Source: Isoetes taiwanensis
Taxonomy: Eukaryota > Streptophyta > Lycopodiopsida > Isoetales > Isoetaceae
DNA length: 64,000 nucleotides
Assembly: GCA_021234155.1 (NCBI GenBank)
Contig: JAJEKV010000052.1
Coordinates: forward strand, 6,931,358 to 6,995,357
Direction of reading: 5' to 3'
The notes beneath the pieces are model-generated. The model was not told where the DNA came from. It saw only the letters and a program-made list of their open reading frames with translations, and did not search any database. Shown here one piece after another: positions 34,721 to 47,700 of this stretch; the first letter of the stretch is position 1; each line of letters begins with the position of its first letter. Both the position numbers and the translations under genes were made by a program.

Positions 34721-37521
34721 TATCTCTCAATATGTCAATCTAGCATACTATCAATGTCTTTTTGTTCTTTCAATCTATCAATCTAACATCAATCAATATC
34801 TTTTTGTGTATATGTCTGTCTGTAAGGTTTCTTATGGGCCTTCAACCTCAAGGTTTTCTTGAGGTCCAGATCTTGGCTTGCAGGTTCCCATGGGTGCCTC
34901 AACTTGACGAGTTCAGGTTTTTGACCTGAATTCAAAGTAATCCTTAAGCATTTCTGAATGCCCAGGTTTTGAACTTGGCAATCTATTTTTAGGTCGGCAA
35001 TCTCATGGAAAGCACCCTAAGAGGGTAGAACCTAGTTGGTTCGGGAAGTTCCCCGGAATCCTTGTAACCTTGGACAAAATCCAGATTTAGCTGTACAGCT
35101 TTAAAACAATGGGGAAATTTTTGGTTGAAAATAACATTTTGATGGAACCGAAGCCCTATGTTAGAGCTTGCGGGGTAGGTTTAGAACTGTCGAAAAGGTG
35201 CCTGTTGAGGCTGAAAATTTCTGAACCAAGCTAGAACATCTCATGACAGCATAGTGCCAAAAAACTGCTACACTTATACTATATATTTATACTACAAGAA
35301 GTTTATCATGGCGGCCAAGGCTGCCGCGAACCTTTCTCTTTTTCTAACCCATTTATAGGAGGTGGATTTGTGTCAAGGCCGCCCCGATAAATTTCTCTTT
35401 TTCAACTCGCAAAGTCGGGTATTTATTCCGGCGCTCAAAATCCCATAAACCTTAGAAAAATAACTTTAAAAAAATTCCAAACTTTTTTTCTTCAGACCAG
35501 AAAACCCCAAATTAACAAGATAGATAATTGAATAGCACTCTTGTGGCATATTCAAGACAATGATTTTCAATTAATATCCATAAGCTCCAAAAATAGCAAG
35601 GCATGGGGTTAGTCTTAAAGACTACGTGAGGATCTAAGGCATCTAGAAAATGCTGGCATACTCAACAAGTTAACTACATGATATATTAATCACAAGAATC
35701 ATCCTTATACGTAGATGCCCAATCCTGCTATACTCTAAACCGCTGTACTCTAAACCAACACTCTAACCCACTATATTCTAAAAATCCATTAGCCATGTTA
35801 ATCTCCATTCCATTGAAATATCGATTCCTTAGCTTATGCATGCATAACCATGCCCATAATCCCCATACTTCTCTGGTTATGCAATTATTAGTTCTCCTTC
35901 TAGCAAGATGGCCTCTTCTGCGCCATTACTGGTAGACGTGTGCCCGGCGATGCCAGGCATTAGTCATGCGCATGTAGAATGGGCATTATATTCGCTAAAG
36001 CAATTCACAAAATTAAATGGGGTCATTATTTTATCCTTAATGATAAATAAAAACACATTATGAGATAGAAGTTGACATAAAAGACATAATTTTGGAGGGG
36101 CATCTAGGTGAAATGCAACTAAATTTGTAACTGAAAAAAACACGTGGAGATTACACAACCTATTCTACTTTATGATTTTACTCTACTTTATGATTTTTAG
36201 ACTTGAGTGTAAGCTAATAATTAGCTTGACTTCATTGCAACACACTTAACATTGGGCAAACATGTCATCAGATTATTTTGATTGGACATTCACAGTTGTA
36301 GATTATTTTGATTGGACATTCACAGTTGTTTACAAAGAGACAAAATGTAATACAAACCAGAAATTGTAAATGAATAAATAGCTCGGCCAAATTTGATAGA
36401 TCTTGCTTTGTTCAAACTGGTTAGGAGCTTCTCCTAGTACCAGCTTCTTTTTGGTGGATATGGAACCACCGACTATACCAATATCAACATAATGAATCAT
36501 TGAGCATTTTATGAAATAGATCGAGGTAGAAAAGTGCAAGTTAGTAACCCTCCTAGCATGGATTACATGCTCATACATAAAATGAGCGAACTAATTAAAT
36601 TCTTCCAGCCATAAAGCATGTTCTCCTGCATGTGAGTCATCCAACACACTTATGGTAAAAGGTCAGAGAGTTCCAAAACAAATCACATCACTTGCACCAC
36701 GTGCTATATCATAACAAAAGCGTCACTTGCACCACATGCTATATCATAGTAAATGGTTTAGGCTGCTCCAACCTGTACAATTGTTCACATTCTTCACCAC
36801 TACTAAGAGCATATTCTCAGTAAGAAATACATGTACACTAACATAGTGTAGTGTGCTTAAATACTCCTATGGAACATTTCCTCCAAGGCTATTGGTTCTT
36901 CATCCCTCAAGACAACGGCACAAAGATCCTCAAGGCTATTGTTTCTCCTTCATAAAGATCCTCAAGACGACAGTTAGTAAAACTTCTAATAATCAATGCT
37001 AAAGGTATTCAATTCAAGAAAGAGTAATGAAAAAGGAGTTACTTCTTGCAAATCTTAGAGAAATTTAAAGAATAATAAAATGCTTCTGCTCATAAAGGGA
37101 AGAGTCATCTAATATTCCCTGGCACAACAGAGTTGATCACCAACTATAAACTGAATGAACAAAATAGTAACATTCTAACTATGGTACAACATTATGATGT
37201 CAATAGACAGGGCAATTAACAATAAACGGAATTAAACAATCATTGAAAATTCTGCACCATTGGGCCTCCCGTAAATTGGTTACCACAACAGACCTCTAGC
37301 TTCAGTGCATATTTGTAGGCTAATTACAAACTCGATCTCATGTAAAAAATCTCTCCTACCATAAACAACGGATGTAAACCCAGCAATACCTTTACAAAAA
37401 ATTGATCATAGGTTAAACTTATTGTGCCATCTAGAAAGCAAACTTATTGTGTCATCTAGAGATTCCGATTCGCTCAACAAAAAAATAAAAAAAAATAATG
37501 GATGGAACATTGGCCTCTAAC
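34721..37521. other. No gene recognised; small tandem duplications
   Basis: Contains a 30-bp tandem duplication (gattattttgattggacatt... at about 36,270-36,330) and a 40-bp imperfect duplication with tcacttgcaccac at 36,688-36,750. A GC palindrome at 35,314-35,330 is treated separately. No exon-like frame with good splice sites was found. Confidence 0.4.
35285..35345. repeat. GC-palindrome module, copy 1
   Basis: Contains acaagaa..ttatc followed by ggcggccaaggctgccgcgaac and tttctctt; the same module recurs at 53,511-53,560. The core GGCGGCC-AA-GGCCGCC is an inverted repeat, perfect in the second copy. In an AT-rich background this suggests a repeat-family terminus. Confidence 0.55.
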
Positions 37522-38105
37522 CCATTGCAACAGTCTGCAAATGTGCGAAACATTTGTCGCATTGCCATCCTCAAGATAAGAGCTGCGGTAAGCTGAAATG
37601 TACTCCATTGTGAAAATTTGCCTCCAGAGGCACAAACCTGTCATAACATGCAAGCAACTCATGGATGCAGTTTGCATACGCATTTTGAATCTACCTTATT
37701 GAGAAATCTAAAAAGAAAAACAAACAAACCATGAAGAATCGACAAAATAACCATAGGTTAGAAATAATTATATATGCAACAGAGCTTGTTTGATCTGCAC
37801 AAATTGCCATGTTCGTTATGGTAGGACCTCCCATTCTATTTATTTAATGTAGCAGCCTGCATGGCTCAAGCAAATTGGGCTATTGCAGGTAGAAAAAACA
37901 AAAACAAAAGAAATAAATCTGTCATTCAGAAAGCTTGTCCAGCAAGTAGCTCTTACCTTGAAAGCAAAGTTAGAACATTCGCTAGTGCTTCCTTATAAAA
38001 GAAACGATCGTCAGAGCAGATGTTGCATGGTAAAACCTTTCGTTCTCTTCCGCACACAATGCTAGAATGGAGTCTGCAAGGGCCCTGAGAATAACTTCGC
38101 AGAAA
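37522..38105 (-). other. Two candidate minus-strand exons, unidentified
   Basis: Exon-like block 38105-37957 (149 nt) is open in frame 1 and bounded by ATAG and GTAAGA. Block 37637-37522 (116 nt) is open in one frame, bounded by GACAG and GTTAGA. Their phases do not join directly, so they may belong to a larger gene with an exon between, or be chance. No family recognised. Confidence 0.25.
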
Positions 38106-40864
38106 CTATGGAATCAGAAGCTTATCACAATATGTTGGCGGCACTATACTGGGAATATAGCCAAAAGGCCAAGCTTCTACCTACCTATGCTTAGTATATG
38201 CTGCAATCTAGAAACACTTGAACAGACCATCTGCAAAAAATGGAGAGATATCTGAGGTATCTATAAAACCTCATAGTATATTACTTATAATAGGATCCAA
38301 TCTGCTTGCTGCTTTTATATGTAATAATAGGATAGCTTCACTTTATTGTCTTTGCAAATCAGATGATCTCATCTTCTAATTTAATTAAGAAGACTGTAAA
38401 CTCTTCATTTGCTGCAAGATGGCTTCCAGGTCTTATATTACATGTTATATGTTAGTATATCAAAGGCTTATGCAAAGGGAGCGTCGCATGCCTGTGTGTG
38501 TTGACTTATGCAAAGTAGTTTTAGGCAGCCCATTCTTCCAGCTGGGAAGCATTAATCTTGTGCCGAAGTAACAACAAATTTAATGTAATAGGGAATTTCA
38601 ATGAGCAAAGATACAGAATTAATAGTCTTTGTTATCACCATTAATAGTGTTCATTATCAACATTTAAGCTTATGGATGCTGAGAAGCTTAGCCCCCCCCA
38701 AACATTATTCCCTTCCAAATTGGAGAAGACAACCTCTTGCCTCTTTTGCCAAGCAAATATCCTAACTGAAAACCATGTGAAAAGGACTGCAAGTCATAGT
38801 GTGCAATATCCACAAATCCAAGATAATATGAAGGTTAGCAGGATTTCATCTAGCTCTCAGACTTTGTACCAGACTTTGTACCAGCAGTAGTGCCTTTTTT
38901 CCAAGATCTAACTGCATTAGTTACATTTTGCAGCAAAAATTAATAACTACTTTTCTTTGCTTTCCTTTTCTGCCCTGGATTTAAATGGCCCTATCAATTC
39001 AGAATTATAGAATATCATTAGAAAAATGGAAACACAGATAAAAAGCAGGATGATGCCAAAATAAGTGAAGGGTGGAAAATAGTGGGTTATCAAAGCAGAA
39101 AATGGAGAATGGCAATACCATCAAAAAAGGTTTCGAAATTAGATATTGGATAAAATGATGTGGTTGCCTCTAACCTACTTGTGGAACTGTAAATCGATAA
39201 TGTAGTTACACTGAGATTCAATTGCTCCAGTTGTTTACGATGGAAGATTTAGCCAACCAAATAGAGAATGACTACGATACAGACCAGACTGCTCAAGTCT
39301 AAAGAATGTCTATTTTTTCATTGCATGCAAAATGGGCTTATTCAAGCATGAGAAATCCAGATAGAAAAGTATAGAAAGGGGCATGTGAAAACAGAGAGAA
39401 CAGGAAGATGGATTACTTTGCATAATACGTTGCCTCTAGCTGAAGTTTTAGACTTCGTAATCAAGAAGCACTCCTTGCAATTTAGTCCTCTTGCATGAAT
39501 GCTCCAGCCACAAGTGTATCACAGCTGAACTGTAATAACTCAGTCCATAAAAAAATTAGTCTGATTTACAACTAGAATTGAAGCCTCTCTTTTTACTTGA
39601 AGATAAACTGTATCTAAAACAATAGACTAATAGCCATGTAGGCAGGCATGTATTTGTCTATTAGTTTACTCATAAGCGCGGAGACCTTATGTAGCCAACT
39701 TCGCAGCTAGGAACGCCTTTCTAGCAGCTGGATTCAAACTAGAAAAGCAAAACACAATTTGGAATGTCTTTAGAGCAGTTGGATACAAATTTGAAAATGC
39801 ATATCTGGAAAAAAAAAAACAGTACAAAGTAAAAAATGTTCACAACCAGATGCTCCCTTGTTATGTTCCTTAATTCCTTTAATCCATAACAAGTTAGCCA
39901 ACAATTGGGCAACAATTTGCCCATCGTGCAAAATCTTGCACGATCAACTTAGATTGGGCAAACCACTCGTGGAGCGCCAAATGCTTTTGGATTTCAAGCA
40001 ATCTGGCCTTGCAGAGGTAGGTTTAAGCCAAATCGGCCCTCTTGGCTCCAATTTTGGCCATTTCTGTTCCCAAATAAGCTGTTGCAGAATAAAGTTGAGG
40101 ATTGCTTCCGTTAACTTTGCTATGATTCAAGAACAAATCTTCCAATCCGGCAGGATACTTGTATGGCCAAATCGGCCCCTTCCAAGCTGTTTTAGATCTT
40201 GTCCAGGGTCTGCCCACTGTAATCCAAGGCAGCCCATAAAATAACTCTTGTTCTAACCTTTACCTTCTTCTAGATACAGTGCCACCTTTAGACCAGAGAC
40301 TGTCGAATTAGAATGTGTCTTAGGAAGATTTATCTATCATATGCTTTGTTGATTATGTTGCCCTTATGGCCCCTATGTGCTATCTTCATGTTCTGGTTCT
40401 TGATTATTTACGCTCTGGCAAGGACCCCATAAGTAACCAAGCACTCTGGGTTGTCATGCACAGTGTCTGTCTTACAGAGGGTTTCAAAGGTAAAATAAAA
40501 GATTTAGTTGTAGATGATAGCTGGTTTAGGTGTTAGTTGACGAGACATAAACTGCAGTGGCCAGATCATATTAGCAGAAGCAAATATACTGATTCTGCTG
40601 TAAATTAGTACCCCTTCTAGCACAAACATTCCATTTCTTGGTCCTGAATACAAACTTTGGGGTCAAAAAGCTCAATTGGTATCACACACAGATTGTCACT
40701 AATGGAAAAATTGTCAAATATTAATCTTAAAGATACAAGACATTAAAAATTGGTGTGCAGATCTTGTGCAGATCTTTTATGGGAAATATGGTTCTATACT
40801 TTAGAACTTACTGAAAAGTCTTCTAAACAAATATAACCCAGTGAAACACAAACTCAAAGGCTCG
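38106..40864. other. No gene recognised
   Basis: Only short frames are present; the plus frame 39858-40244 (128 aa) overlaps minus-strand frames of similar quality and matches nothing known. The composition is intron- or intergenic-like. Confidence 0.4.
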
Positions 40865-41074
40865 TTATTTGGAAACAGGAAACATCCATTTTGCAAGTTT
40901 TAGGATGAAAGCAGCAGAAGAATTCCATAGGCGTTTAAAAAGGGCAGCCTTAATCTTGCCTCTTCGAGGCGGAAGCTCACATGGAATCCTCATTTTCTTC
41001 TTAAAATTTGTAGATGACAGTTTCAGGATCATCATCGGACTATTTTCCGGCATAGGCACTTCTAGAGTCCCCAT
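40865..41074 (-). CDS. Small basic plant protein with E-L-P-P-R-R-G motif
   Basis: A complete 69-aa frame from ATG at 41074 to a stop at 40865. It is Lys/Arg-rich with a central C-E-L-P-P-R-R-G-K-I-K-A-A-L-F segment that resembles, from memory, small plant proteins of unknown function carrying E-L-P-P-R-R-G-x-I-K. Residues 9-20 and the last 20 are moderately hydrophobic. No intron is needed. The function is unknown; the motif similarity is the only reason to prefer it over other frames of this length. Confidence 0.45.
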   Translation of the reverse strand: MGTLEVPMPENSPMMILKLSSTNFKKKMRIPCELPPRRGKIKAALFKRLWNSSAAFILKLAKWMFPVSK

Positions 41075-42010
41075 GATCAGAGAAACAAAGCCGTAACCAG
41101 AAGCTCAAGACGCGAAGACAAGACGAATAGCACTATTAATGAATGAAAGGAATACGAGATTTTAAAACAATGAAGAGCATACCGGGGAAGAAGCAACAGA
41201 GATTGTTCTTCTTCGGCCATATCTTGTTTGATGTCGATAGAAAGTAACATCGTGGGCTTTGGAATTTCAACGACATACCACTTTCTGCTATACTTCCATA
41301 GTCGTGGATGTCAACACCTTTCCATGCAACATATTGTACACACGGAAATGATGTAGGAAGTTAGGACCTGACAATAGAAACAAGGACAGGACCCTGAAGA
41401 AAAAGAAGAAGAAGAGGAACTACTTGCAGAAGTGGGACCTTGGCATTGAATGCTTGCTAAACTAATGTATCGAGACAATTATCCATTTTGAGTTTGTTGT
41501 TACATGGAGTTTACCTCAATGGAAGCTTCCAACTTCAACAAAAACAAGGTGCTGCGCACGGAGGGTTGCCCTCCATGGCCGGAGAGTGAAGTGGCTTAAA
41601 TCATAGTTCAAAGTCATGACTAACTGGAAATCCATAACCCTGAACATTTGGGAACAAAATTCTTTGTAGCCAGATGAACTACCTTTATCTTCCAAAATGC
41701 AGCCAAAGACTTTGGCAACCTATGAAATAAAGAACACATGAATTTCAGAATTGAGTACAATGATACGAAATACTGCTTTGCTATTAGGCAAGCAGAAAGT
41801 ATCCAACATAAATCGAAGCCTGTGGAGCTGCAAACACAAATCGAATATCTTATTGTTTGGCTGGGTCTTCTGGAGCATCTTCACTTGTAAAATATTAAGC
41901 AAACCAGACTAAAAAGCTTTAGGCACAAGCTTTTGCATTCTATTGTACGATTCAATGGACGCATTCCCCTATTTCAAATTGTTATTTGCCAGAATGACGA
42001 CAGTGCATGT

Positions 42011-43250
42011 ATATAATAATAATAATAATAATATTATGATCACGCCCGCAAAAGACCTTGAAGGGAGCGACAGTGTACATCAATCAGTCAATCATGACCC
42101 AATTTCATAATGAGTGTCCTATGTAGCTCAACCTGATGGAGGAAGTGACTTAAAGCACTTGCTGGTTCCATCATCAAAAGAGAATGAAAACTTTGAAAAC
42201 TTTGGCGACAAATACCAAGTTTATTTCTAATATCATCGTAAGCAGGGCATTCTAGAAACACATGGAATTCATTTTCCACCTTTTGATGGTCACATAATGC
42301 ACAGATTCGGCCCTCTCTTGGAATTTGCCTCCACCTTCCTGTTTCAATTGCTAGATGGTGTGAGCTAGTTCTGTATCTGGCAATAATATGCCTAGCACAT
42401 TTTGAGATTCTGGCTCTCATGTAGCATTGGTCTGTGTATGTTAACAAGGGATTAATATCCTCTAGATAAGTGAGCATCCGTGATCCCTTCTTTTCCCATA
42501 AGATCTCTACCGCCTTGGTTTGGACCAGATCTCTAGCGCCCAAGTCAGTAGTAGGCCAAGAGTCTGCTGTTATTCCCCATCTGCCCGCCCACTTCATGAC
42601 ATCATGCCACCATCCTGATGTGGTGGACGCTAGCAATGCTATTTTAGGCAATCTATCTTCTGACATTAGGTTGACTCTATTGACAAAATTAATTGTCTGA
42701 TATAGAGCCTCAGCTTCTAGAGGAATCAAACCTGTTTCTGCCAAGAGTATAGCGTAAGGTGTCTGTCTTTTGACTCCTAGTTCTTCGTGGAGGAAAGATT
42801 TGAGCACCGTTTCGATCTGCCCCCAAAGCTTTAGTGATATGGATGGCCCCCAAATGGGAGCACCGTACAAGATGACGGTCTGCACAAGAGTCTTAAACAA
42901 CATTTTTTTCAAACTCCAATCACCCAAAGAGGCTTTATGGCATCTCGCCAACATACTATAAAGTGCTGCTTTGCCACCTGTAACACGTTTATGCACACAA
43001 TCCTTCCACTTGTAGTTAGATGAAAATTCCAGCCCAAGATATTTGTAGCATTCTACTATTTCCAAAACAGAACCGTCATACCAAAAAGATTGCCTCTTAA
43101 CTGTTCCAAAAACCATCACCTTGGACTTACCCAAATTTACTTTCATTTGTTTAGCTCTGCAAAAATTACATAAATTGTTCAAGTGACCTTGAAGTCCATT
43201 TGGTGAGTCCGCTACTAGTACTACATCGTCTGCGTACAGAAGCAATTGAA
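42011..43250 (-). mobile_element. 5'-truncated LINE with (ATA)n tail
   Basis: Element-strand sequence starts inside RT, a few codons before L-Y-A-D-D (43224-43235), and runs to a stop at 42088. A short 3' UTR follows, ending in an (ATA/ATT)n tract at 42,011-42,036. 5' truncation plus a simple-sequence 3' tail is the classic product of target-primed reverse transcription. No target duplication could be identified. Confidence 0.88.
42088..43245 (-). CDS. LINE ORF2 C-terminal half (uninterrupted)
   Basis: A 385-codon frame: RT palm motif Y-A-D-D, the K-V-N-L-G-K-S-K-V-M-V-F block, thumb motif Y-K-Y-L-G-L-E-F, the L-Y-G-A-P-I-W-G block, and a C-terminal zinc-binding motif C-A-L-C-x(11)-H-x(4)-C near 42,240-42,300. 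It has no stops or frameshifts, unlike the 26-29 kb LINE, so it inserted more recently. Lacking the endonuclease and the front of RT, it cannot act alone. Confidence 0.88.
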   Translation of the reverse strand: MLLYADDVVLVADSPNGLQGHLNNLCNFCRAKQMKVNLGKSKVMVFGTVKRQSFWYDGSVLEIVECYKYLGLEFSSNYKWKDCVHKRVTGGKAALYSMLARCHKASLGDWSLKKMLFKTLVQTVILYGAPIWGPSISLKLWGQIETVLKSFLHEELGVKRQTPYAILLAETGLIPLEAEALYQTINFVNRVNLMSEDRLPKIALLASTTSGWWHDVMKWAGRWGITADSWPTTDLGARDLVQTKAVEILWEKKGSRMLTYLEDINPLLTYTDQCYMRARISKCARHIIARYRTSSHHLAIETGRWRQIPREGRICALCDHQKVENEFHVFLECPAYDDIRNKLGICRQSFQSFHSLLMMEPASALSHFLHQVELHRTLIMKLGHD

Positions 43251-44781
43251 TGAGAAAGGTCTTGTGATTTTCTTATATGCCTGGTTTGCTGCATCCAAGC
43301 TTGAATAATTGACAAGCAATCTGACTAGATGGTCACCTAAAACTCCAGTTCAATCAAGGGGATTATGAATCATGAGAGATTGCACGGCTTGGCACAACTT
43401 GTATGAAGCATTTTCATCTCTCCATATTCAAGCCCTAGTTCAAGGAAATACTTGGCTTATGGAGAAGGTTTAAGCATCACAATCTTCAATCTGCCACAAC
43501 CTACACAGAGCCGATGAGTTTAAAAACATCACTAAACATTAAGTAAAGAAGATTTTGTGCATACTTGTGCGGCTGGTATCCAAAAGCTTGACAGATAAGC
43601 GCCTTTCACCTTACAGGTAGTCTGGCGATGGTGTTCTCCCAGCTCCAGTCCCCAACCAAAAACCCCTTTTTGTTGAGCTTTTCGCATCAAATGGTCAAAA
43701 ATGACCATTCTTTTTACTTCTCTGCATATCAAGAAAATGGGTGCATCCGTTTTTAGATTCTGATGGCCAAAACGCATGAATTCGACCCATTTTTGAAGCT
43801 TTTCTGTTTACAAGACTCGTCTTCAGTTTTAGGGAACCCAAAGCAATGGGCAGTCAGAGAAGATCAGTAATGTAAAAATCGAAGAAGGAAATGGGCTGAG
43901 CTACTGCAAAAGCTGAAGAGCCCAAATTAGAAAATGAGAAATATAAAAATTGGTTGTATGGTTTGGGGCTAGATTGGTCGGAACAGCTTCAGCAGCTGGG
44001 CGCTCTCTTTATCTGGCTGTCGGAACTCAACTGCTTTGGACATGACACCCAATCCTTCAGTGCTAGACTTCCATATTCTTTGCAGGTCAATGCTCCAGCA
44101 AAGGCCCTATATTCTGGACTAAATCCACTGCCATATTTGAAAGAATTGAAGAGAAGGGCACCAGAATGGATGTGACAATTATCACGTCATCCTAGAGCAG
44201 TTTAAGTTAATCCAAAGAGCGACAATCTGGCACGATGATTCCATGACTTAACATTGTCTAGATTTAATTTTACACAGATTTCAAAATCGGGCAATTCAAC
44301 ATATATTTAAAATAAGTTGCAGGCGCATTTGGTTCAGATAAGTCAAAGCAATAACATCCGAACCAAAATGATAACTTATATAAATGCGGACTAAAACCGT
44401 CAATACCCATATTTACAATTGAATCCGTGAAGTTTGCAGCAAGACAGACAAATTGTATCTCTTCAATAATAGCATATGTTCAAATCAAAATATGTTGCCT
44501 TAGTAGTTTTAATAATAGCATATATTCAAATCAAAACATGTTGCCTCAATAGCTTAAACATGATGCCCGAGTTATTGAATCCATGTTCACACATCGTCCA
44601 TCAAAGTCAATATTTAGAGAGCAATTGCCTAATAAGTGGAAGAAATAATCTTGCATAAAAGTACGATATGACCAGCCTTTTTAGCGAAGGCATTTCATTT
44701 GGACAAGCTTATTCATAGACCTATATAATCTTGCGATATGAGCAATCTAGCTTGCAAACTTTCGAAATAAGTACCACAAAC
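43251..44781. other. No gene recognised
   Basis: Short frames only (43532-43777 minus, 43954-44175 plus). The sequence around 43,560-43,800 resembles noncoding retroelement sequence, but no boundaries could be defined. Confidence 0.35.
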
Positions 44782-47700
44782 CATAGGAAATGCATGTGAT
44801 GAGAAGAACCACATAAGCCTTGGCTTGTTTTTGCACAGGGCTGGTATGTTTTCTGGATCATTAGCCTTTTATTGATGAATACTACTATAGAATCTTGGAC
44901 CAAGTACTACTAATTCTTTCCTAATAGGACAACCTTAAAGTTGATTTTAATCTCATATTGACACAAGGGACTATTGCAGACATACGATTGAATTTAGCCA
45001 ATCCAAAGGTTGTGGACAGAGCACCATTTTGGGCACACACTTCTAGTTCTTTATAAGCGTACTTCAAATAAGCAAAATAGGATCAAAATTCCTAGGTCCT
45101 ACACAATGAGAAGCCTATTACAATGCCAATAAACATTTCTTCCTCCATGCAATGCTACAACATTGTGCTTCATATAGTTCTATCTTTTGTTTGTGTTCTG
45201 CTCATGGAAAAAACAGTTCTTAAGGGCTTGTCATTATTCAGTGATTTTAATGCCCTCATATGACCTGGCCATTGAAAGAGAATCAAAAGAGTGACTGAAT
45301 TTTAAAGTAATAAGGGCAAAGTTGGAGCCGACTTTGTTGCCTTTTCTTCCCAGAAGGCAGTTGCAATACCTCTCCTGAAGCATAATGGTCTATGCATGCC
45401 CAAGTGCAATTCGAAGAAGTTGTGTTGGACTGCCTAGCTTTATAAACAGCTGGGATATGGAGGAAAAAAATGTAATGCAAGAGATTGGTATGATAAAAAT
45501 GAGTTAGGTAATAAAATACTGATCTATAGCTGTTTCAAGATTTGGCATAGAGCTAAACACAACAACTTGCAATATGCTTTGACCAAATGGGACTGTACTT
45601 AAATCTGGAATGCATAATATTTGATAGCTTACAATATATTTGACTAAACAAAGTCAATGTTGGCTTGAACGAAGGCATAGAGTTAGTATGCCAAATTGGC
45701 ACTCAAAAATGCTATCATTAAATTCTTAAATTCTTTCGAAACATTGTTTACACGTGATGTGTACTAGTAATTCATGCAAGAATATAAGCCTGCAGAATTA
45801 AAGTTTCCTGTCCATATCTGCATAATAAAGCATCTTACCATCTTTTCCAAGAATATTCCCGAAGTGAACTCTATTGGTGACTTAAGGTGGCCAAATTACC
45901 ATATTATTGGTGTCTCCCTAAGAGCAGGGAAAGCAATGGGTTAGAGCCATACAGCTTCGACCATAAATATATAACCAGACAGCACAGTTCATCTCATTCA
46001 TGACTGTGTAAAAAATGGGTAATAAAGTAAAGAGACTAAAGTAGCAATTGACTGGAAAACTGCATCACACCATAATCTATGGTGACATAAATATCGAATG
46101 CAGGATCAGGTCCACAGGAACTGTACCAGACATATAACATTGAAATTCTATGAAATTCGAGATAAGGGACCTTTCCAAAGAAGCACAATATAACTCCGAA
46201 AACAGGACATCAGGACATTTTCTAGTCCCAGTTCCAATCACTGGAGCTTTACGTCAAGCTCTCTTATGAAGATAAAAGCTAGAAATCTGAAACAAATAAC
46301 CACAATCCTCCTTTGCCTAAATGCAAAAGGCAAGGCTACATGCTGGCATGTCATTTCTCACTGGAGATAGATTTGTACATGCACGTGCTGAAATCTAGCA
46401 CAATTCTGTATGTAAAGTGTGGCAGCCTGGCAGATTTCTGTGCTATATTTGATAATATCCATGGCTACAACTTGATTCCATGCAATGTGTCAATTGCAGC
46501 ATACCCTCAGTGTTTGTTCAATCTAAGAGAATAGACCTTCATAAGCAGTATCTTTTTTAGTTTTCCACAGTTTCAATCTGATACTATGGCAGGAAGTGCA
46601 CTTGTGAATAAATATGCAAAGTCCATAAGATATATGAAGCTTCACAAACAGTAATGAACATGGATGTAAAGATATGATAAAGAGACAGACATTTTACAAA
46701 ACAATATTGAATCAATGCAACTTCCGGAAAAATACATGGAAATAAGGCCTAGGTTTTCACAGACCTATCAGGATTGCAGTTCCTATTATTCAAAAATCTG
46801 TGTTAATATGAGACCTGAGATAGTATCCAATACATTTAACCACTCTTGCCGCAAAGCAACTCTTGCAATGGCCACCAAAATGCAAACAGAATAAATCTAC
46901 ATGACGCCTTACATTTCTGGGAGGACTGATATGCCCTTTTTTGAACAGTGCCTCAAGCAACTCTGTTTCACAGCATTTACATAACATGCATAAATGGACA
47001 AATGAGAAAATGTGCATGTAGCTGAAATTGGCGACCACGAAGTTATCAAATTTAATGCTACAAGAAAATAAATAGACAGATTAAAGAGGTATTATAGACA
47101 TATTTTCTTAACAAATGAATTCAATAAGAAAAATATTACCATTGAGACGTTCCGACGCACTAAAAATTGCAACCACTAGAAACTCATGTTGTTGCTCTTT
47201 TCCTAGCAAAGAGCAATATCCGGAATTATCCTGAGCATTAATACAACACTTGAGAATGCAAGGGAAGTATAGGAGAATGTCACCTTGAGAGAGGAAATAC
47301 ATCAAGTGATCCTGCTGTAATGAAGTCCATTCTGTTCTTGTTATGGAATTCCATGAGCCCGAACGTAAAATCATGTCTGCAACTCACAAAGACAAATATT
47401 TATTTGTGGAAGCAATCACAATACCTCACGGGGCTTTAATATAATCTCTTTAGTAATAAAAAAACACATGGTTATGACGATGATTCCCACAATGCCTTCT
47501 TGCTATGACATTTCAAAATTGAGAGCCAACATTTACTGTAGGCATAGAGGACGTACTACTGGTAATGCATGCATGCATAGCCAGTTTGCTGCTATCATAT
47601 ATGTTTACCGGTCAAAAGCATGTTTTTTCGTGGGTAGAAACCCCCAAGCAAGGCCACGAGCCCCTGGTCTTAAGTATTTTAATTTGCATCTGCACCATAC

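Noticed and set aside
47108-47265. Longer exon beginning at the ctcag near 47,230
   Set aside because: Its frame conflicts with the phase of the exon at 47,284-47,376; only the 20-nt version fits.
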